A stretch of 64,000 nt of DNA from Altererythrobacter sp. (GCA_031178065.1 JAPSJS010000001.1:1-64000); one strand, 5' to 3'. Numbered from the stretch's first letter, positions 30,377-42,361 are shown. Program-made: numbers and translations. Notes: generated by a model from the sequence alone, not told the origin.

Positions 30377-31429
30377 CTAGAACCAGCTTCGGATGCCGAA
30401 CAGCACGCTCCAGCCGCCCACGGCTTCTCCGTCCGCACGCCTGAAATCTGCGGTGTCGCCGAACGCCCGTTCGTATTGAACGCCGACGTAGGGCGCGAAC
30501 TCGGGCACGAATTCGTAACGCAGGCGCAAACCGACCTCCGCCGCCGAGAGACCGGAGCCGACACCGATTTCCGGCACGTCCTGCGCCGAGATCTCCAGTT
30601 CCACCGACGGTTGAAGGACGAGCTTCTGCGTAATGCGCTGGTCGTACTCCGCTTCGAAGCGGGCTGCGAGTTCGCCCTTGTCCGAGAAGAACATCGAGCC
30701 GCCGACTTCGAACCAGTGGGGGGCGAGGCCCTCGATGCCGAGCACCAGGTACGTTCGCTCGGGATCGGGCCGGAAGTCGTGGCGAAGGCCCGCCTGGAGA
30801 TTGAACCAGGGATCGATCGCGCGGCTGTAGAGCGCCTGGACTTCGGCCTGTTCCGGACTCTCGCCGAACGCACCTTCGCCCTCACTTTTCAGCCAGAGCT
30901 TGTCGTAGTCGCCGCCGTACCAGGCCTGGACATCCCACGCGTATCCGTCGCTTCCGTCGCGGGCACGGTATTCGAGCTGGTCGGCAAGGAACGTTCCGGT
31001 GACGTAGCCGCCATGCTCCTCGATCAGCCTCGCCTGTCGCTTTCGTTCGAACAGCTCGGGATCGAAGATTGTCGCGGCGGCGTGTTCCGGGCCGGAGAAG
31101 GCTTCGGCTGGCGGCGGCGCGACGGGCGGCGCGTTACCCGCTTCCGGCATGGCGTGGCCGACGTGGGGATCGGCCGATTGCTCGTGCGTCCTGTGCCCGG
31201 CATGCGGGTCGGGCGTGGGGGCGGCCGGAGCCATCGTGCAATGGCCCATCGCCGCGTGCTCCGGCGTGCAGCCCGAGCTTGCCGGGGCCGACGGGGGCGA
31301 GGGCTCGCTTCGATGGTCGGCATGGGCGTCCTGGCTGGCCGCTGGCGGCGAATGGCCGGCGTGCTGGGCGAAGGCCGCTCCTGGGAAAACGAGCGCAGAA
31401 GCGCCAAGCGCGATCAGGAGCGGCCTCAC
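30377..31429 (-). CDS. copB: Copper resistance protein B (outer-membrane beta-barrel)
   Basis: Signal peptide, His/Met-rich N-terminus, CopB domain ending VLFGIRSWF; 4-nt overlap with copA. Confidence 0.9.
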   Translation of the reverse strand: MRPLLIALGASALVFPGAAFAQHAGHSPPAASQDAHADHRSEPSPPSAPASSGCTPEHAAMGHCTMAPAAPTPDPHAGHRTHEQSADPHVGHAMPEAGNAPPVAPPPAEAFSGPEHAAATIFDPELFERKRQARLIEEHGGYVTGTFLADQLEYRARDGSDGYAWDVQAWYGGDYDKLWLKSEGEGAFGESPEQAEVQALYSRAIDPWFNLQAGLRHDFRPDPERTYLVLGIEGLAPHWFEVGGSMFFSDKGELAARFEAEYDQRITQKLVLQPSVELEISAQDVPEIGVGSGLSAAEVGLRLRYEFVPEFAPYVGVQYERAFGDTADFRRADGEAVGGWSVLFGIRSWF

Positions 31430-33180
31430 GCACCCTCTCCTTCGTCGTCCATCGGCCGGACCTTGACCACGTTCATCATACCGGCGTGCATGTGGTAGAG
31501 AAGGTGGCAGTGGAACGCCCAGTCCCCCGGCGCATCCGCCGTGAGATCGAAGCTCGCCTTGCCGCCGGGCATGACGTTCACCGTATGCTTGATCGGGTTA
31601 CCGTGCGGCATTCCGGTTACCAGCTCGAAGAAGTGGCCGTGAATGTGGATCGGATGGCTCATCATGCTGTTGTTGATGAGGTTGACCCGGACGCGTTCGT
31701 TCCGCGCGAAGCGGATCGGCTCGCCGCCTTCGTTGAGCTTCTTGCCATCGAACGACCACATGAAGCGTTCCATGTTGCCGGTCAGATGGATGTCGACACT
31801 GCGGGTCGGTTGCCGCTTGTCGTGAAACGGCGTCAGCGGCGCGAGATCGTGATAGGTGAGCACACGGTGGGGCTCGTCTTCCAGGCCCAGCGGTTTGTCG
31901 CCGGTGCGATCGACCGGCATCGGCGCGATCATGTCGACCCCGACCCCGACCTCGACACTGGACGGAACGAGCGACTTGTCGCGCATGTCGTGGCTCATCG
32001 ACCCGGCGCCATGATCCATGCCGGACATTACCCCGTGGTTCATTCCGCCCATGCCCATGTCCTTCATGCCCAGCACCGGCTTGGGGCGGAGCGGCGGAGC
32101 CGGCGCCTGCATGCCCATACGCGGTGCCAGCGTCGCAAGGCCCAAGCCCGAGCGATCGATCGATTCCGCGATGAGCGCGAAAGCCCTGTCCTCGGCAGGG
32201 GTAACGATCGCGTCAGAGGTCTCGGCGACCGAGATCTGGAATTCGTCGGTCTCCACCGGCTGCACGTTCTGCCCGTCCGCGCTAACGATCGTCATCGGCA
32301 GGCCCGGAATCCGGATGTTGAAGATCGTCATTGCAGAGGCATTGATGAACCGCAGCCGCACCCGTTCGCCGGGGCGGAACAGGCCCGTCCAATTCTCCCG
32401 AGGGCCATGACCGTTGACGAGAAAGGTATAGGTGGCGCCGGTCACATCCGCGATGTCGGTGGGGTCCATCCGCATCTTGCCCCACATCGCCCGTTCCTCG
32501 AGCGGCATCGTACGCGCCAGATCGTCCTCGCCGCCGACCAGCCCTGCGAACGTCTGCCGCTGGCGATTGAAATAGCCGCCCTGCTGCTTGAGCTTTCCGA
32601 ACAGCTCGTGCGGATGCATGAACGTCCAGTCCGACAGGACGATCACGTGCTCGCGATCGTAAGCGACAGGATCGCTGCCGGCGGGGTCGATCACGATCGG
32701 CCCATAGTGGCCGCTCTGTTCCTGCAATCCAGAGTGGCTGTGGTACCAGTAGGTGCCGTTCTGGACGATCGGAAACTCGTAGGTGAACGTCGTCCTGGGA
32801 AGGATTCCGGGGAAGCTGATGCCGGGCACCCCGTCCATGTGAAACGGCAGAATCAAGCCGTGCCAATGGATCGACGTGTCCTCATCGAGCGTGTTCTCGA
32901 CATGGATGCGGACGTTCTGCCCTTCGCGCAGCCGGATGAGCGGGGCCGGCAGCACGCCGTTCAGGGTGATGGCGTGCCCGGTACGGCCTCCCACGGTGAA
33001 GGGGCTGTGCCCCGCCGTCAGGCGGATGTCCTCGCCGGAAAGGGTCGGCATCTGCGGGGTAAGCCCGCGCGAGCCGGTCTGCGCCCAGGCAGGGAACAGG
33101 CCGGAGCAGCCAAGCCCGGCGGCTCCCACCGCGCCCGCGCGCAGCAGCGATCGGCGGTCGATCATCGGTGTCATCGTCAT
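31426..33180 (-). CDS. copA: Copper resistance multicopper oxidase CopA
   Basis: Tat signal, IHWHGLILP, HPIHIHGHFFELV, HCHLLYHMHAGM Cu ligands; Met-rich GMKDMGMGGMNHGVMSGMDHG. Confidence 0.95.
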   Translation of the reverse strand: MTMTPMIDRRSLLRAGAVGAAGLGCSGLFPAWAQTGSRGLTPQMPTLSGEDIRLTAGHSPFTVGGRTGHAITLNGVLPAPLIRLREGQNVRIHVENTLDEDTSIHWHGLILPFHMDGVPGISFPGILPRTTFTYEFPIVQNGTYWYHSHSGLQEQSGHYGPIVIDPAGSDPVAYDREHVIVLSDWTFMHPHELFGKLKQQGGYFNRQRQTFAGLVGGEDDLARTMPLEERAMWGKMRMDPTDIADVTGATYTFLVNGHGPRENWTGLFRPGERVRLRFINASAMTIFNIRIPGLPMTIVSADGQNVQPVETDEFQISVAETSDAIVTPAEDRAFALIAESIDRSGLGLATLAPRMGMQAPAPPLRPKPVLGMKDMGMGGMNHGVMSGMDHGAGSMSHDMRDKSLVPSSVEVGVGVDMIAPMPVDRTGDKPLGLEDEPHRVLTYHDLAPLTPFHDKRQPTRSVDIHLTGNMERFMWSFDGKKLNEGGEPIRFARNERVRVNLINNSMMSHPIHIHGHFFELVTGMPHGNPIKHTVNVMPGGKASFDLTADAPGDWAFHCHLLYHMHAGMMNVVKVRPMDDEGEGA

Positions 33181-33257
33181 TTCCTCGGGCTCAGTGCGCG
33201 CTCGGCCAATACGGGCATGGCGATCGTCATCGCCATCACGGCAGTCATCGATGTCAT
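33177..33257 (-). CDS. Candidate Met-rich small ORF (26 aa) overlapping the copA start
   Basis: MTSMTAVMAMTIAMPVLAERALSPRK*; GGAG SD about 8 nt upstream of its ATG; its TGA overlaps the copA ATG. Confidence 0.45.
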   Translation of the reverse strand: MTSMTAVMAMTIAMPVLAERALSPRK

Positions 33258-33350
33258 GGATGGAACTCCGGGAGTGAGGTGGTGCCAGATCCTTCCGTTC
33301 ATACGCAGGCGGGGCGACCAGCCCTCAACCGCGACCGCGCAAACCGCCAG

Positions 33351-34073
33351 TCAGAAATCCGCCGCGCGCTTGGCCGGGCCGAAACGGGCGACGAGGCTGT
33401 AGGCGGAGCCGACGAAATGCTGGCGCACCTGCGTGATCCCCTCATCCCCGCGCCAGGTGCGCCGCTCGACGAAGAGGCAGGGCGCTCCGGCTGGCAACTG
33501 CAACTGCGCGGCCACGCCGGCGTTGGCCGCGACCGAGGCGATCCGCGTCTCCGCCTCGGTCCAGGGAACGTGCTTGAGAAGCCATGCGCCCGGCGAATCG
33601 TCGCTGAACGGCTGGGCGGCCATCTCCGGCACCGCCGAGAGGCTCACCAGCCGCGCCTCGCAGGCGAGCGGCACGTCATCGGCAAAATGGACGCCCTCAA
33701 TCATCAGCAGCTCGCCATCTTCCGCCAGCCCGGCCTCGCGCGCTTGCGGCGTGCCCGGCGGCACGATCGTCCGCTCGGATAATTCGAAACGATAGCGCTG
33801 GCCCCGCTGCACGATCTCCAGCTCGAGATCGGGAATGTCGAGCATCATCGAATGGACTTTCGGACGAGCGACGAACGATCCCGCGCGCTTGCGCCGTTCG
33901 ATCAGTCCCCCGCCAGCAAGCGCCGAGAGCGCCTTGCTCACCGTCATTCGCGAGCAGCCGTAATGCTGCATCAGGTCGTGTTCGGTCGGCAGCCGCGAGC
34001 CGGGTGTGCGTACGCCGGTCAGGATGTCCGCCTCGATCTCGCTGCGGATCTTCTCGTGCAGTGGCAGGCTCAC
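33351..34073 (-). CDS. hutC: GntR-family histidine utilisation repressor HutC
   Basis: GntR HTH (SRLPTEHDLMQHYGCSRMTVSKALSALAGGGLIERRKRAGSFVA) plus UTRA domain; GTG start overlaps the hutF stop. Confidence 0.9.
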   Translation of the reverse strand: MSLPLHEKIRSEIEADILTGVRTPGSRLPTEHDLMQHYGCSRMTVSKALSALAGGGLIERRKRAGSFVARPKVHSMMLDIPDLELEIVQRGQRYRFELSERTIVPPGTPQAREAGLAEDGELLMIEGVHFADDVPLACEARLVSLSAVPEMAAQPFSDDSPGAWLLKHVPWTEAETRIASVAANAGVAAQLQLPAGAPCLFVERRTWRGDEGITQVRQHFVGSAYSLVARFGPAKRAADF

Positions 34074-35452
34074 GCGATCAGCGCCCCGATCGCCTTGCGG
34101 TAGCGGGCCGCGACCGCGTCGCGCGCAACATGCCGGCCGCCGCTGACGAGCTTGTCGCCGCGCCGCCATACGCAATCGACAGCACCACGGCCGGCGGCAA
34201 ACAGGAATCCGTCGAGGATCGACGCGGCGGGCCGATCGGCAAGCGAGGGATGATCCGCGTCGAGGCTGACGAAGTCGGCTGCATTCCCGGCAGTCAGCCC
34301 GGCGGGTGCGCCTAGCGCCTGCGCCCCGCCTGCCAACGCTGCATCGAACAATGTCTGCCCGGTCGACCGATTGGCGCCCGACGCCATGACATTGCGCGAG
34401 CGCGCGGTCAGGCGCTGGCCATACTCGAGCCAGCGAAGCTCCTCCGTCATATCGATCAGCACGTTCGAATCCGACCCGATACCGATCCGCCCGCCAGCCG
34501 CGAGGAAAGCCGGAGCGGAAAACAGCCCGTCGCCCAGGTTGGCCTCGGTCACCGGACACAGGCCCGCGACGGCGCCGGTGGCCGCCAGGGCCGTCACCTC
34601 CGCCGGATCCATATGCGTCGCATGGATGAGGCACCAACGTGCATCGACTTCCGCATTGTCGAGCAGCCATTCCACGGGCCGCCGCCCGCTCCACGCCAGA
34701 CAATCGTCCACCTCGCGCACTTGCTCCGCGATGTGGATATGGACAGGCGCGGACCCGGCCATTTCCTGCAGCAGCCGCAACTCTTCCGCGGTGACCGCGC
34801 GAAGGCTGTGCGGCGCAATGCCGACGAGTGCATCGGGGAGCGCCGCTGCGGCTTCCCGAGCGGCTTCGAGCAGACGCGCGAAGCTGTCGGGATCATGGAC
34901 GAAGCGGCGCTGTCCCTCGCTCGCGGGAAGGCCACCAAATCCGCCGCGGGCGTAGAACACCGGCAGATGCGTCAGGGCGATGCCGGTCTCGGCGGCAGCC
35001 GCGACGATCCCATGCGTCAGCTCCGCGGGGTCGGCATAGGGTGCTCCGGCCGGGTCGTGATGGAGATAATGGAACTCGCCGACGCGGACGAAGCCGGTTT
35101 CCAGCATTTCGACGTAGGCGAGTGCGGCAATCGCGTGCAGCGCCTCGGCATCGATCCGGTCGACGAAGCGATACATGATCTCGCGCCAGGTCCAGAAGCT
35201 GTCGTCCCCCGCGCCGCGTGTCTCCGCCAGCCCGGCCATGCCGCGCTGGAAAGCATGGCTGTGGACATTGGGCATGCCGGGGATGCCGATCGCGTGGCGC
35301 TCGTCGGCCGGAGCCGGATCGGCCGCGGCTTCGACTGCCGCGATAACCCCATCCTCGACGGCAAGGCGCACGTTCTCGGCCCAGCCGCCGGGCAGCAGGG
35401 CGCGGCCGAAATGTATCGTGTGCCGGCGTGCAGGGGGTGCGTCGTGGCTCAT
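34070..35452 (-). CDS. hutF: Formimidoylglutamate deiminase HutF
   Basis: Amidohydrolase motifs [31 protein letters not shown]; located in hut cluster. Confidence 0.92.
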   Translation of the reverse strand: MSHDAPPARRHTIHFGRALLPGGWAENVRLAVEDGVIAAVEAAADPAPADERHAIGIPGMPNVHSHAFQRGMAGLAETRGAGDDSFWTWREIMYRFVDRIDAEALHAIAALAYVEMLETGFVRVGEFHYLHHDPAGAPYADPAELTHGIVAAAAETGIALTHLPVFYARGGFGGLPASEGQRRFVHDPDSFARLLEAAREAAAALPDALVGIAPHSLRAVTAEELRLLQEMAGSAPVHIHIAEQVREVDDCLAWSGRRPVEWLLDNAEVDARWCLIHATHMDPAEVTALAATGAVAGLCPVTEANLGDGLFSAPAFLAAGGRIGIGSDSNVLIDMTEELRWLEYGQRLTARSRNVMASGANRSTGQTLFDAALAGGAQALGAPAGLTAGNAADFVSLDADHPSLADRPAASILDGFLFAAGRGAVDCVWRRGDKLVSGGRHVARDAVAARYRKAIGALIA

Positions 35453-35478
35453 TCGCGGGCCTCTCGAAGTCGTCAATT

Positions 35479-35490
35479 ATGTCTATACAT
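35479..35490. promoter_or_regulatory. Candidate HutC operator ATGTCTATACAT
   Basis: Imperfect inverted repeat in the divergent hutF/hutI intergenic region. Confidence 0.45.
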
Positions 35491-35535
35491 TATGGACGAT
35501 CAATGCAATCTATTGCCGCGAAGGAGACTCGGGCA

Positions 35536-36744
35536 ATGCGATGCGACAGGTTGTGGCGCAATGCACGGCTGGCCACGATGGCGGGGCCCGGCCTCGGGCT
35601 GGTGGAGGCCGGCCTCGTCGCTTCGTGCGATGGCACGATCGTTTACGCCGGAGCGGAGCAGGACGCGCCCTCGTTCGAAGCCGATGAGACGATCGACTGC
35701 GAAGGCCGCTGGATCACGCCGGGCCTGATCGACTGCCACACGCATCTGGTTCACGGCGGAAACCGCGCGCGCGAATTCGAAATGCGGCTGGCGGGCGCGT
35801 CGTACGAGGAGATCGCCCGCGCAGGCGGCGGTATCGTCTCCACCATGCAGGCGACCCGCGCCGCCAGCGAGGACGAGCTCGTCGACAGCGCCCTCCCCCG
35901 CCTCGACGCCATGATCGCCGAGGGCGTGACCACGGTCGAGATCAAGTCGGGTTACGGCCTTAATACCGACAGCGAAATCCGCATGCTGCGCGCCGCACGC
36001 CGGCTGGGCGAAGTGCGCCCGGTACGCGTCGCCGCGACATTCCTGGGAGCTCACGCGCTGCCGCCCGAACATGCCGATGATGCGGATGAGTATATCGCGC
36101 GGGTCGCCAATGAGATGATCCCTGAAATCGCGCGCCTGGGCCTTGCCGATGCCGTCGACGCCTTCTGCGAAGGGATCGGCTTCACGGCCGAGCAGACAGC
36201 CCGTGTGTTCGACGCTGCAGCCCGCGCGGGCCTGCGAGTGAAACTCCATGCAGAGCAGCTTTCGAACCAGCACGGCGCGGCGCTGGCGGCGCAGTACGGC
36301 GCGCTCTCCGCCGATCATCTCGAGCACCTCGACGAAGCTGGCGTCGCTGCGATGGCGCGCGCAGGGACGGTCGCGACCCTGCTTCCCGGTGCGTTCTATT
36401 TCATGCGCGAGACCCGCCTGCCGCCGGTCGACGCCTTGCGCGCGGCGGGGGTGAAGATCGCTCTCGCGACCGACTGCAATCCCGGCACCTCGCCGCTCAC
36501 CTCGCCGCTGCTGGCGATGAACATGGGGGCGACGATGTTCCGCCTGACGGTCGAGGAATGTCTGCTCGGCATGACGCGTCACGCCGCCACCGCGCTCGGC
36601 CTTTCGCACGAAGTCGGAACGCTCGACGCGGGAAAGCGCTGCGACCTCGCGATCTGGGACGTCGAGCATCCGGCCGAGCTTGTCTATCGCATGGGGTTCA
36701 ATCCGCTTCATGCCCGCATCTGGAGTGGCCGATGGCCGATCTGA
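35536..36744 (+). CDS. hutI: Imidazolonepropionase
   Basis: [56 protein letters not shown]. Confidence 0.95.
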   Translation: MRCDRLWRNARLATMAGPGLGLVEAGLVASCDGTIVYAGAEQDAPSFEADETIDCEGRWITPGLIDCHTHLVHGGNRAREFEMRLAGASYEEIARAGGGIVSTMQATRAASEDELVDSALPRLDAMIAEGVTTVEIKSGYGLNTDSEIRMLRAARRLGEVRPVRVAATFLGAHALPPEHADDADEYIARVANEMIPEIARLGLADAVDAFCEGIGFTAEQTARVFDAAARAGLRVKLHAEQLSNQHGAALAAQYGALSADHLEHLDEAGVAAMARAGTVATLLPGAFYFMRETRLPPVDALRAAGVKIALATDCNPGTSPLTSPLLAMNMGATMFRLTVEECLLGMTRHAATALGLSHEVGTLDAGKRCDLAIWDVEHPAELVYRMGFNPLHARIWSGRWPI

Positions 36745-38261
36745 TTCTCGTCCCCGGCGCGGTTTCGCTCGCCGACTGGCGCGCCATCTATCGCGGCGCC
36801 GCCCCCAAGCTCGATTCCGCCTGCGCGCCGCGCATTGCCGAAAGCGCCGCGGCGGTGGGGCGCATTCTCGCGCACGGCGATCCGGTCTACGGCATCAACA
36901 CCGGCTTCGGGAAGCTGGCGAGCGTGCGCATCGGCGACAGCGATCTCGCGGCGCTCCAGCGCAATATCGTCCTCAGTCACGCCGCAGGCACTGGCGCGCC
37001 TTCGCCGGTGCCGGTGGTGCGGCTGATGATGGCGCTCAAGCTTGCGAGCCTCGCACAAGGCGCGTCGGGCGTGCGGCCCGAGACGGTGACGCTGCTCGAA
37101 ACGATGCTCGTGAAGGGGCTGACGCCGGTGATCCCGTCGCAGGGCTCGGTCGGCGCAAGTGGCGATCTCGCGCCGCTCGCGCATATGGCCGCGGCGATGA
37201 TCGGCGTGGGCGAGATCGCACTGGCGGGCGAGCGCCTGCCTGCCGTCGAAGCCCTCGCCCGCGCCGGGCTTGCCCCGCTGGAGCTTGCGGCGAAGGAAGG
37301 GCTGGCGCTGCTCAACGGCACGCAGTTCTCGACCGCCAATGCGCTCGCCGCGCTATTCGAGGCGGAGACGCTGTTCACCGCAGCGCTCGTTACCGGCGCG
37401 CTCTCCACAGAAGCGGCGAAAGGCTCCGACACTCCTTTCGATCGGCGTATTCACGAGCTGCGGCAGCATCGCGGACAGATCGAGGTCGCGGCCGCGCTGC
37501 GCGGCCTGATGGCCGGGTCCGCGATCCGCGCCAGCCATCTCGAAGGCGATACGCGCGTGCAGGACCCTTACTGCCTGCGCTGCCAGCCGCAGGTGATGGG
37601 CGCCGCGCTCGACCTGCTGCGCCAGGCCGCGGCGACGCTGGAGATCGAGGCCAATGGCGTCTCCGACAATCCGCTGATCTTCCCCGATTCCGACGAGGCG
37701 CTGTCGGGCGGCAATTTTCACGCCGAGCCGGTCGCCTTCGCTGCCGACATGATCGCGCTCGCGCTGTGCGAGATCGGCTCGATCGCCGAGCGGCGGATCG
37801 CGATGCTCGTCGATCCGACGCTGTCGGGCCTGCCCGCCTTCCTGACGCCGCAGCCCGGGCTCAACTCGGGCTTCATGATTCCGCAGGTGACCGCCGCGGC
37901 GCTGGTCAGCGAGAACAAGCAGCGCGCCTATCCGGCGAGTGTAGATTCGATCCCCACTTCGGCCAATCAGGAGGATCACGTGTCGATGGCGGCACATGGC
38001 GCGCGGCGGCTTCTCGCGATGGCGGAGAATGCCAGCGCGGTGATCGGCATCGAGCTGCTCGCGGCGGCGCAGGGGTGCGATTTCCACGCCAGCCTGACCT
38101 CGTCCGACGCACTCGAGGCCGTGCGCGCCCTGCTGCGCGCGAAAGTGCCGATGCTCGACCACGACCGGCATTTCCACCCCGACATCGAAGCGGCCAACGC
38201 GCTGGTCCGGAGCGGCGCGGTGGCCGAGGCGGCGGGGCTGCCGCTGCCGGGGATCGCCTGA
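36732..38261 (+). CDS. hutH: Histidine ammonia-lyase
   Basis: [15 protein letters not shown] (MIO-forming ASG), [28 protein letters not shown]. Confidence 0.96.
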   Translation: MADLILVPGAVSLADWRAIYRGAAPKLDSACAPRIAESAAAVGRILAHGDPVYGINTGFGKLASVRIGDSDLAALQRNIVLSHAAGTGAPSPVPVVRLMMALKLASLAQGASGVRPETVTLLETMLVKGLTPVIPSQGSVGASGDLAPLAHMAAAMIGVGEIALAGERLPAVEALARAGLAPLELAAKEGLALLNGTQFSTANALAALFEAETLFTAALVTGALSTEAAKGSDTPFDRRIHELRQHRGQIEVAAALRGLMAGSAIRASHLEGDTRVQDPYCLRCQPQVMGAALDLLRQAAATLEIEANGVSDNPLIFPDSDEALSGGNFHAEPVAFAADMIALALCEIGSIAERRIAMLVDPTLSGLPAFLTPQPGLNSGFMIPQVTAAALVSENKQRAYPASVDSIPTSANQEDHVSMAAHGARRLLAMAENASAVIGIELLAAAQGCDFHASLTSSDALEAVRALLRAKVPMLDHDRHFHPDIEAANALVRSGAVAEAAGLPLPGIA

Positions 38262-39060
38262 TGGATTGGCTCAGCGTGCATCGCGGCGATGCGCCGCTGG
38301 TCGTCGCCTTTCCGCACGGCGGCACCGGACTGGCCGGGCTCTATGACACCTTCGTCTCGCCCTGGCGTGCGCGGCTCGACACCGACTGGTGGGTAGAGGA
38401 CCTCTACGCCTTCGTGCGCGTCCTCGGGGCAACCACGGTGGCGACCAGCATCTCGCGCAGCGTGATCGACATGAACCGCGACCCGTCGGGCGCCTCGCTC
38501 TATCCAGGGCAGGCGACGACCGAGCTTTGTCCGACCACGACCTTCGACGGCGACCCGCTCTATCGCGACGGCGGCCCGGATGCGGCGGAGATCGAGCGAC
38601 GCAAGCAAACCTTCTTCGAACCCTATCACGCGGCGCTGACCGCCGAGATCGAGCGGCTGGGCGCCTTGCACGGCCGCGTCGTTCTCTACGACGCTCACTC
38701 GATCCGCAGCCGTGTGCCGCGCCTGTTCTACGGCGAACTGCCGCAGTTCAACATCGGCACCAATGGCGGCACGACCTGCGCGAGCGAACTCGAAGCCGCC
38801 GTAACCGCGATCTGCGCATCGAGCGGCGAGAGCCATATCGTCAACGGCCGCTTCAAGGGCGGCTGGACAACGCGCCACTACGGCTGCCCCGAAGCCGGCG
38901 TCCATGCGATCCAGATGGAGCTCGCGATGCGCGGCTATATGGCCGAACCGCCCGCCCCTGATGAAACCAACTGGCCGAGCCCGCTCGACCCCGCGCCCGC
39001 GATCCTGCCGACGCTGCGGCAGGTGATCGCCGCCGCGCTCGACTTTGCGAAAGGACGACC

Positions 39061-39064
<4 letters not shown>
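38261..39064 (+). CDS. hutG: N-formylglutamate deformylase
   Basis: [47 protein letters not shown]. Confidence 0.93.
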
Positions 39065-40743
<1,679 letters not shown>

Positions 40744-40755
40744 GAAGGGCGGCTC

Positions 40756-41322
40756 TCACCCCCCGCCCAATACCGCGCGCAGCCGCTGGCGTGCGCGGTA
40801 TAGCCGCGTCTCCACCGTCTTGACGGTGACGCCGAGCGCATCGGCAGCCTCCTGCTGCGACATCTCCTCCACGCCGCACAGCACGATAGCTTCGCGCAAC
40901 TTCGCGGGCAGTGCCGCCATCGCCGTCCGCACGCGCGACAACTCGTCCGCATCGATGGCATTCCGGTCGGGAGCGGGGATGTCGCCGGCGACGTGACTCG
41001 CGCTTTCGAGCGGCAAGGCCGAGGAGAAGAAGGCGCGCACCTTGCGCCGGCGCGCCCAGTCACGGCACTTATTGAGCGCGATCCGCGCGATCCACACGCG
41101 GAAGGGCCGCACTCCGTCATAGCGGCCGATCGCCTGGAATGCCGCGACGAAGGTTTCCTGGGTGAGATCGAGCGCTTCCGCCTCGTCGCCGATAGTGCTG
41201 CGGATCAACCGGAAGACCGGCGCCTTGTAGCGGCGGAGGAACTCCCGATAGGCGGACTGATCGTGGGATTTCGCCAGCGCGGCAAGTTCCCGGTCGCTAA
41301 GCTGGTCTAATGCGCGGTTCAC
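40756..41322 (-). CDS. ECF-type RNA polymerase sigma factor (CnrH-like by context)
   Basis: ALDLTQETFVAAFQAI sigma-2 region, LREAIVLCGVEEMSQQEAADALGVTVKTVETRLYRARQRL sigma-4 region; GTG start overlaps upstream gene. Confidence 0.9.
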   Translation of the reverse strand: MNRALDQLSDRELAALAKSHDQSAYREFLRRYKAPVFRLIRSTIGDEAEALDLTQETFVAAFQAIGRYDGVRPFRVWIARIALNKCRDWARRRKVRAFFSSALPLESASHVAGDIPAPDRNAIDADELSRVRTAMAALPAKLREAIVLCGVEEMSQQEAADALGVTVKTVETRLYRARQRLRAVLGGG

Positions 41323-41759
41323 CGCGCGTCGGCGGTCAGCGCCTTGACCACGATGCCGTCGAACACTTTCGCCTGCTCCGGGTCCAGCACGTCGCGCATG
41401 GCAAAGAGGTGCTGCAGCGTTTCCTTCTGCAAAGCCCCCATCACCTGATGCGAATGGTCGATCGCCGAGGTGACTTCAGGGCCATAGCCGTGTTCGGCCT
41501 GTATCGCCTTCGCGAGCCGCACGTTGGCCGCGCGCATTTCCTGCTCGAGCGCTCGGTGGCGGGCGGCAAAGTCCGTCTCGATCTGCTCGAGCCGCGCCTG
41601 CTGCTCGGCCGTCAGCTCAAGCCGTTCGTGCAACTGAGCGTGAAGCTCGGTTTCGCTCGCCCGCGGTTGGTCGACGATCACCTGGCCGATAAACACGCCG
41701 GCCACCGCAGATACGAAGGCGACCAGTCCAACCACGAGCACCCGCTGAAACGATGTCAT
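41319..41759 (-). CDS. Periplasmic heavy-metal sensor (CnrX-like)
   Basis: N-terminal TM, HxxxH (HAQLH) and HxxxM (HLFAM) matching the CnrX metal-ligand pattern, helical hairpin. Confidence 0.8.
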   Translation of the reverse strand: MTSFQRVLVVGLVAFVSAVAGVFIGQVIVDQPRASETELHAQLHERLELTAEQQARLEQIETDFAARHRALEQEMRAANVRLAKAIQAEHGYGPEVTSAIDHSHQVMGALQKETLQHLFAMRDVLDPEQAKVFDGIVVKALTADAR

Positions 41760-42025
41760 CCGCGCGGTCCCATCGGTGCACAACATGCAAGTGGACTGTC
41801 CGGCACCAGCGGACTGAGCGAACTGGCGGCAATGGCAGGCTCCGGCATCGCAGCGCTCGCGAAGATGCCCCCGCCGAGCGAGGCGAACGCCGCCAGCAAC
41901 ACCAGCCGCCGCGTGAGCGCCGCCTCTTGCCTCCGCGTCAGGAGCCGATCGAGGATCGGCTGGTCGATCATGTCGAGCTGCGCCGGCAGCTCAGCAGTGC
42001 TCAAGATACGAACACGTTCTTCCAT
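41756..42025 (-). CDS. Small single-TM protein, candidate CnrY-like anti-sigma factor
   Basis: 89 aa, N-terminal cytoplasmic helix region, one TM (RRLVLLAAFASLGGGIFASA), 4-nt overlap with sensor gene. Confidence 0.6.
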   Translation of the reverse strand: MEERVRILSTAELPAQLDMIDQPILDRLLTRRQEAALTRRLVLLAAFASLGGGIFASAAMPEPAIAASSLSPLVPDSPLACCAPMGPRG

Positions 42026-42213
42026 CGCACCTTCGCCCTTGCCTCAGTGCCTATACGCGCTGGCCAGCATGTCCCCTCGGGATCGGCACATTGGAATTAT
42101 GCAGTCATAACACATCGCTCGTCTACTCGAGCGCCGATCTGTCGAGACTTCGTACCGGAAAAGGGCTCATACAGATGCCCGCAGAACGCTCGGGCACCAC
42201 AGGCGCAGCCTGC

Positions 42214-42287
42214 TGGAGCGGGTGAAGGGAATCGAACCCTCGTCGTCAGCTTGGGAAGCTGCTGCTCTACCATTGAGCTACACCCGC
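42214..42287 (-). tRNA. tRNA-Gly (anticodon CCC), CCA encoded
   Basis: GCGGGTGTAGCTCAATGGTAGAGCAGCAGCTTCCCAAGCTGACGACGAGGGTTCGATTCCCTTCACCCGCTCCA; loop TTCCCAA. Confidence 0.93.
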
Positions 42288-42311
42288 AAAGCGCTGATTT
42301 TCCGCGCTAAA

Positions 42312-42327
42312 TGTTCCACGTGGAGCA
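42312..42327. promoter_or_regulatory. parS-like 16-mer TGTTCCACGTGGAGCA
   Basis: One mismatch from the symmetric TGTTCCACGTGGAACA form of the bacterial parS consensus. Confidence 0.4.
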
Positions 42328-42331
42328 ATCC

Positions 42332-42361
42332 TTCCAACATTCTCAAAGTTGGAATTCCAAC
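42332..42361. repeat. TTCCAAC repeat cluster with 14-bp palindrome GTTGGAATTCCAAC (42348-42361)
   Basis: Three TTCCAAC units (+,-,+) seen directly. Confidence 0.6.

Noticed and set aside
31069-33402. 777-aa plus-strand ORF opposite copA/copB
   Set aside because: Antisense shadow ORF typical of high-GC DNA; the minus strand encodes clear CopA/CopB and the 777-aa translation shows no recognisable domain.
42214-42287. tRNA-Gly as the classical prophage attachment site
   Set aside because: The prophage lies on the 5' side of the tRNA, whereas tRNA-integrating phages normally sit downstream of the 3' end; no duplicated 3' fragment is visible in the window.
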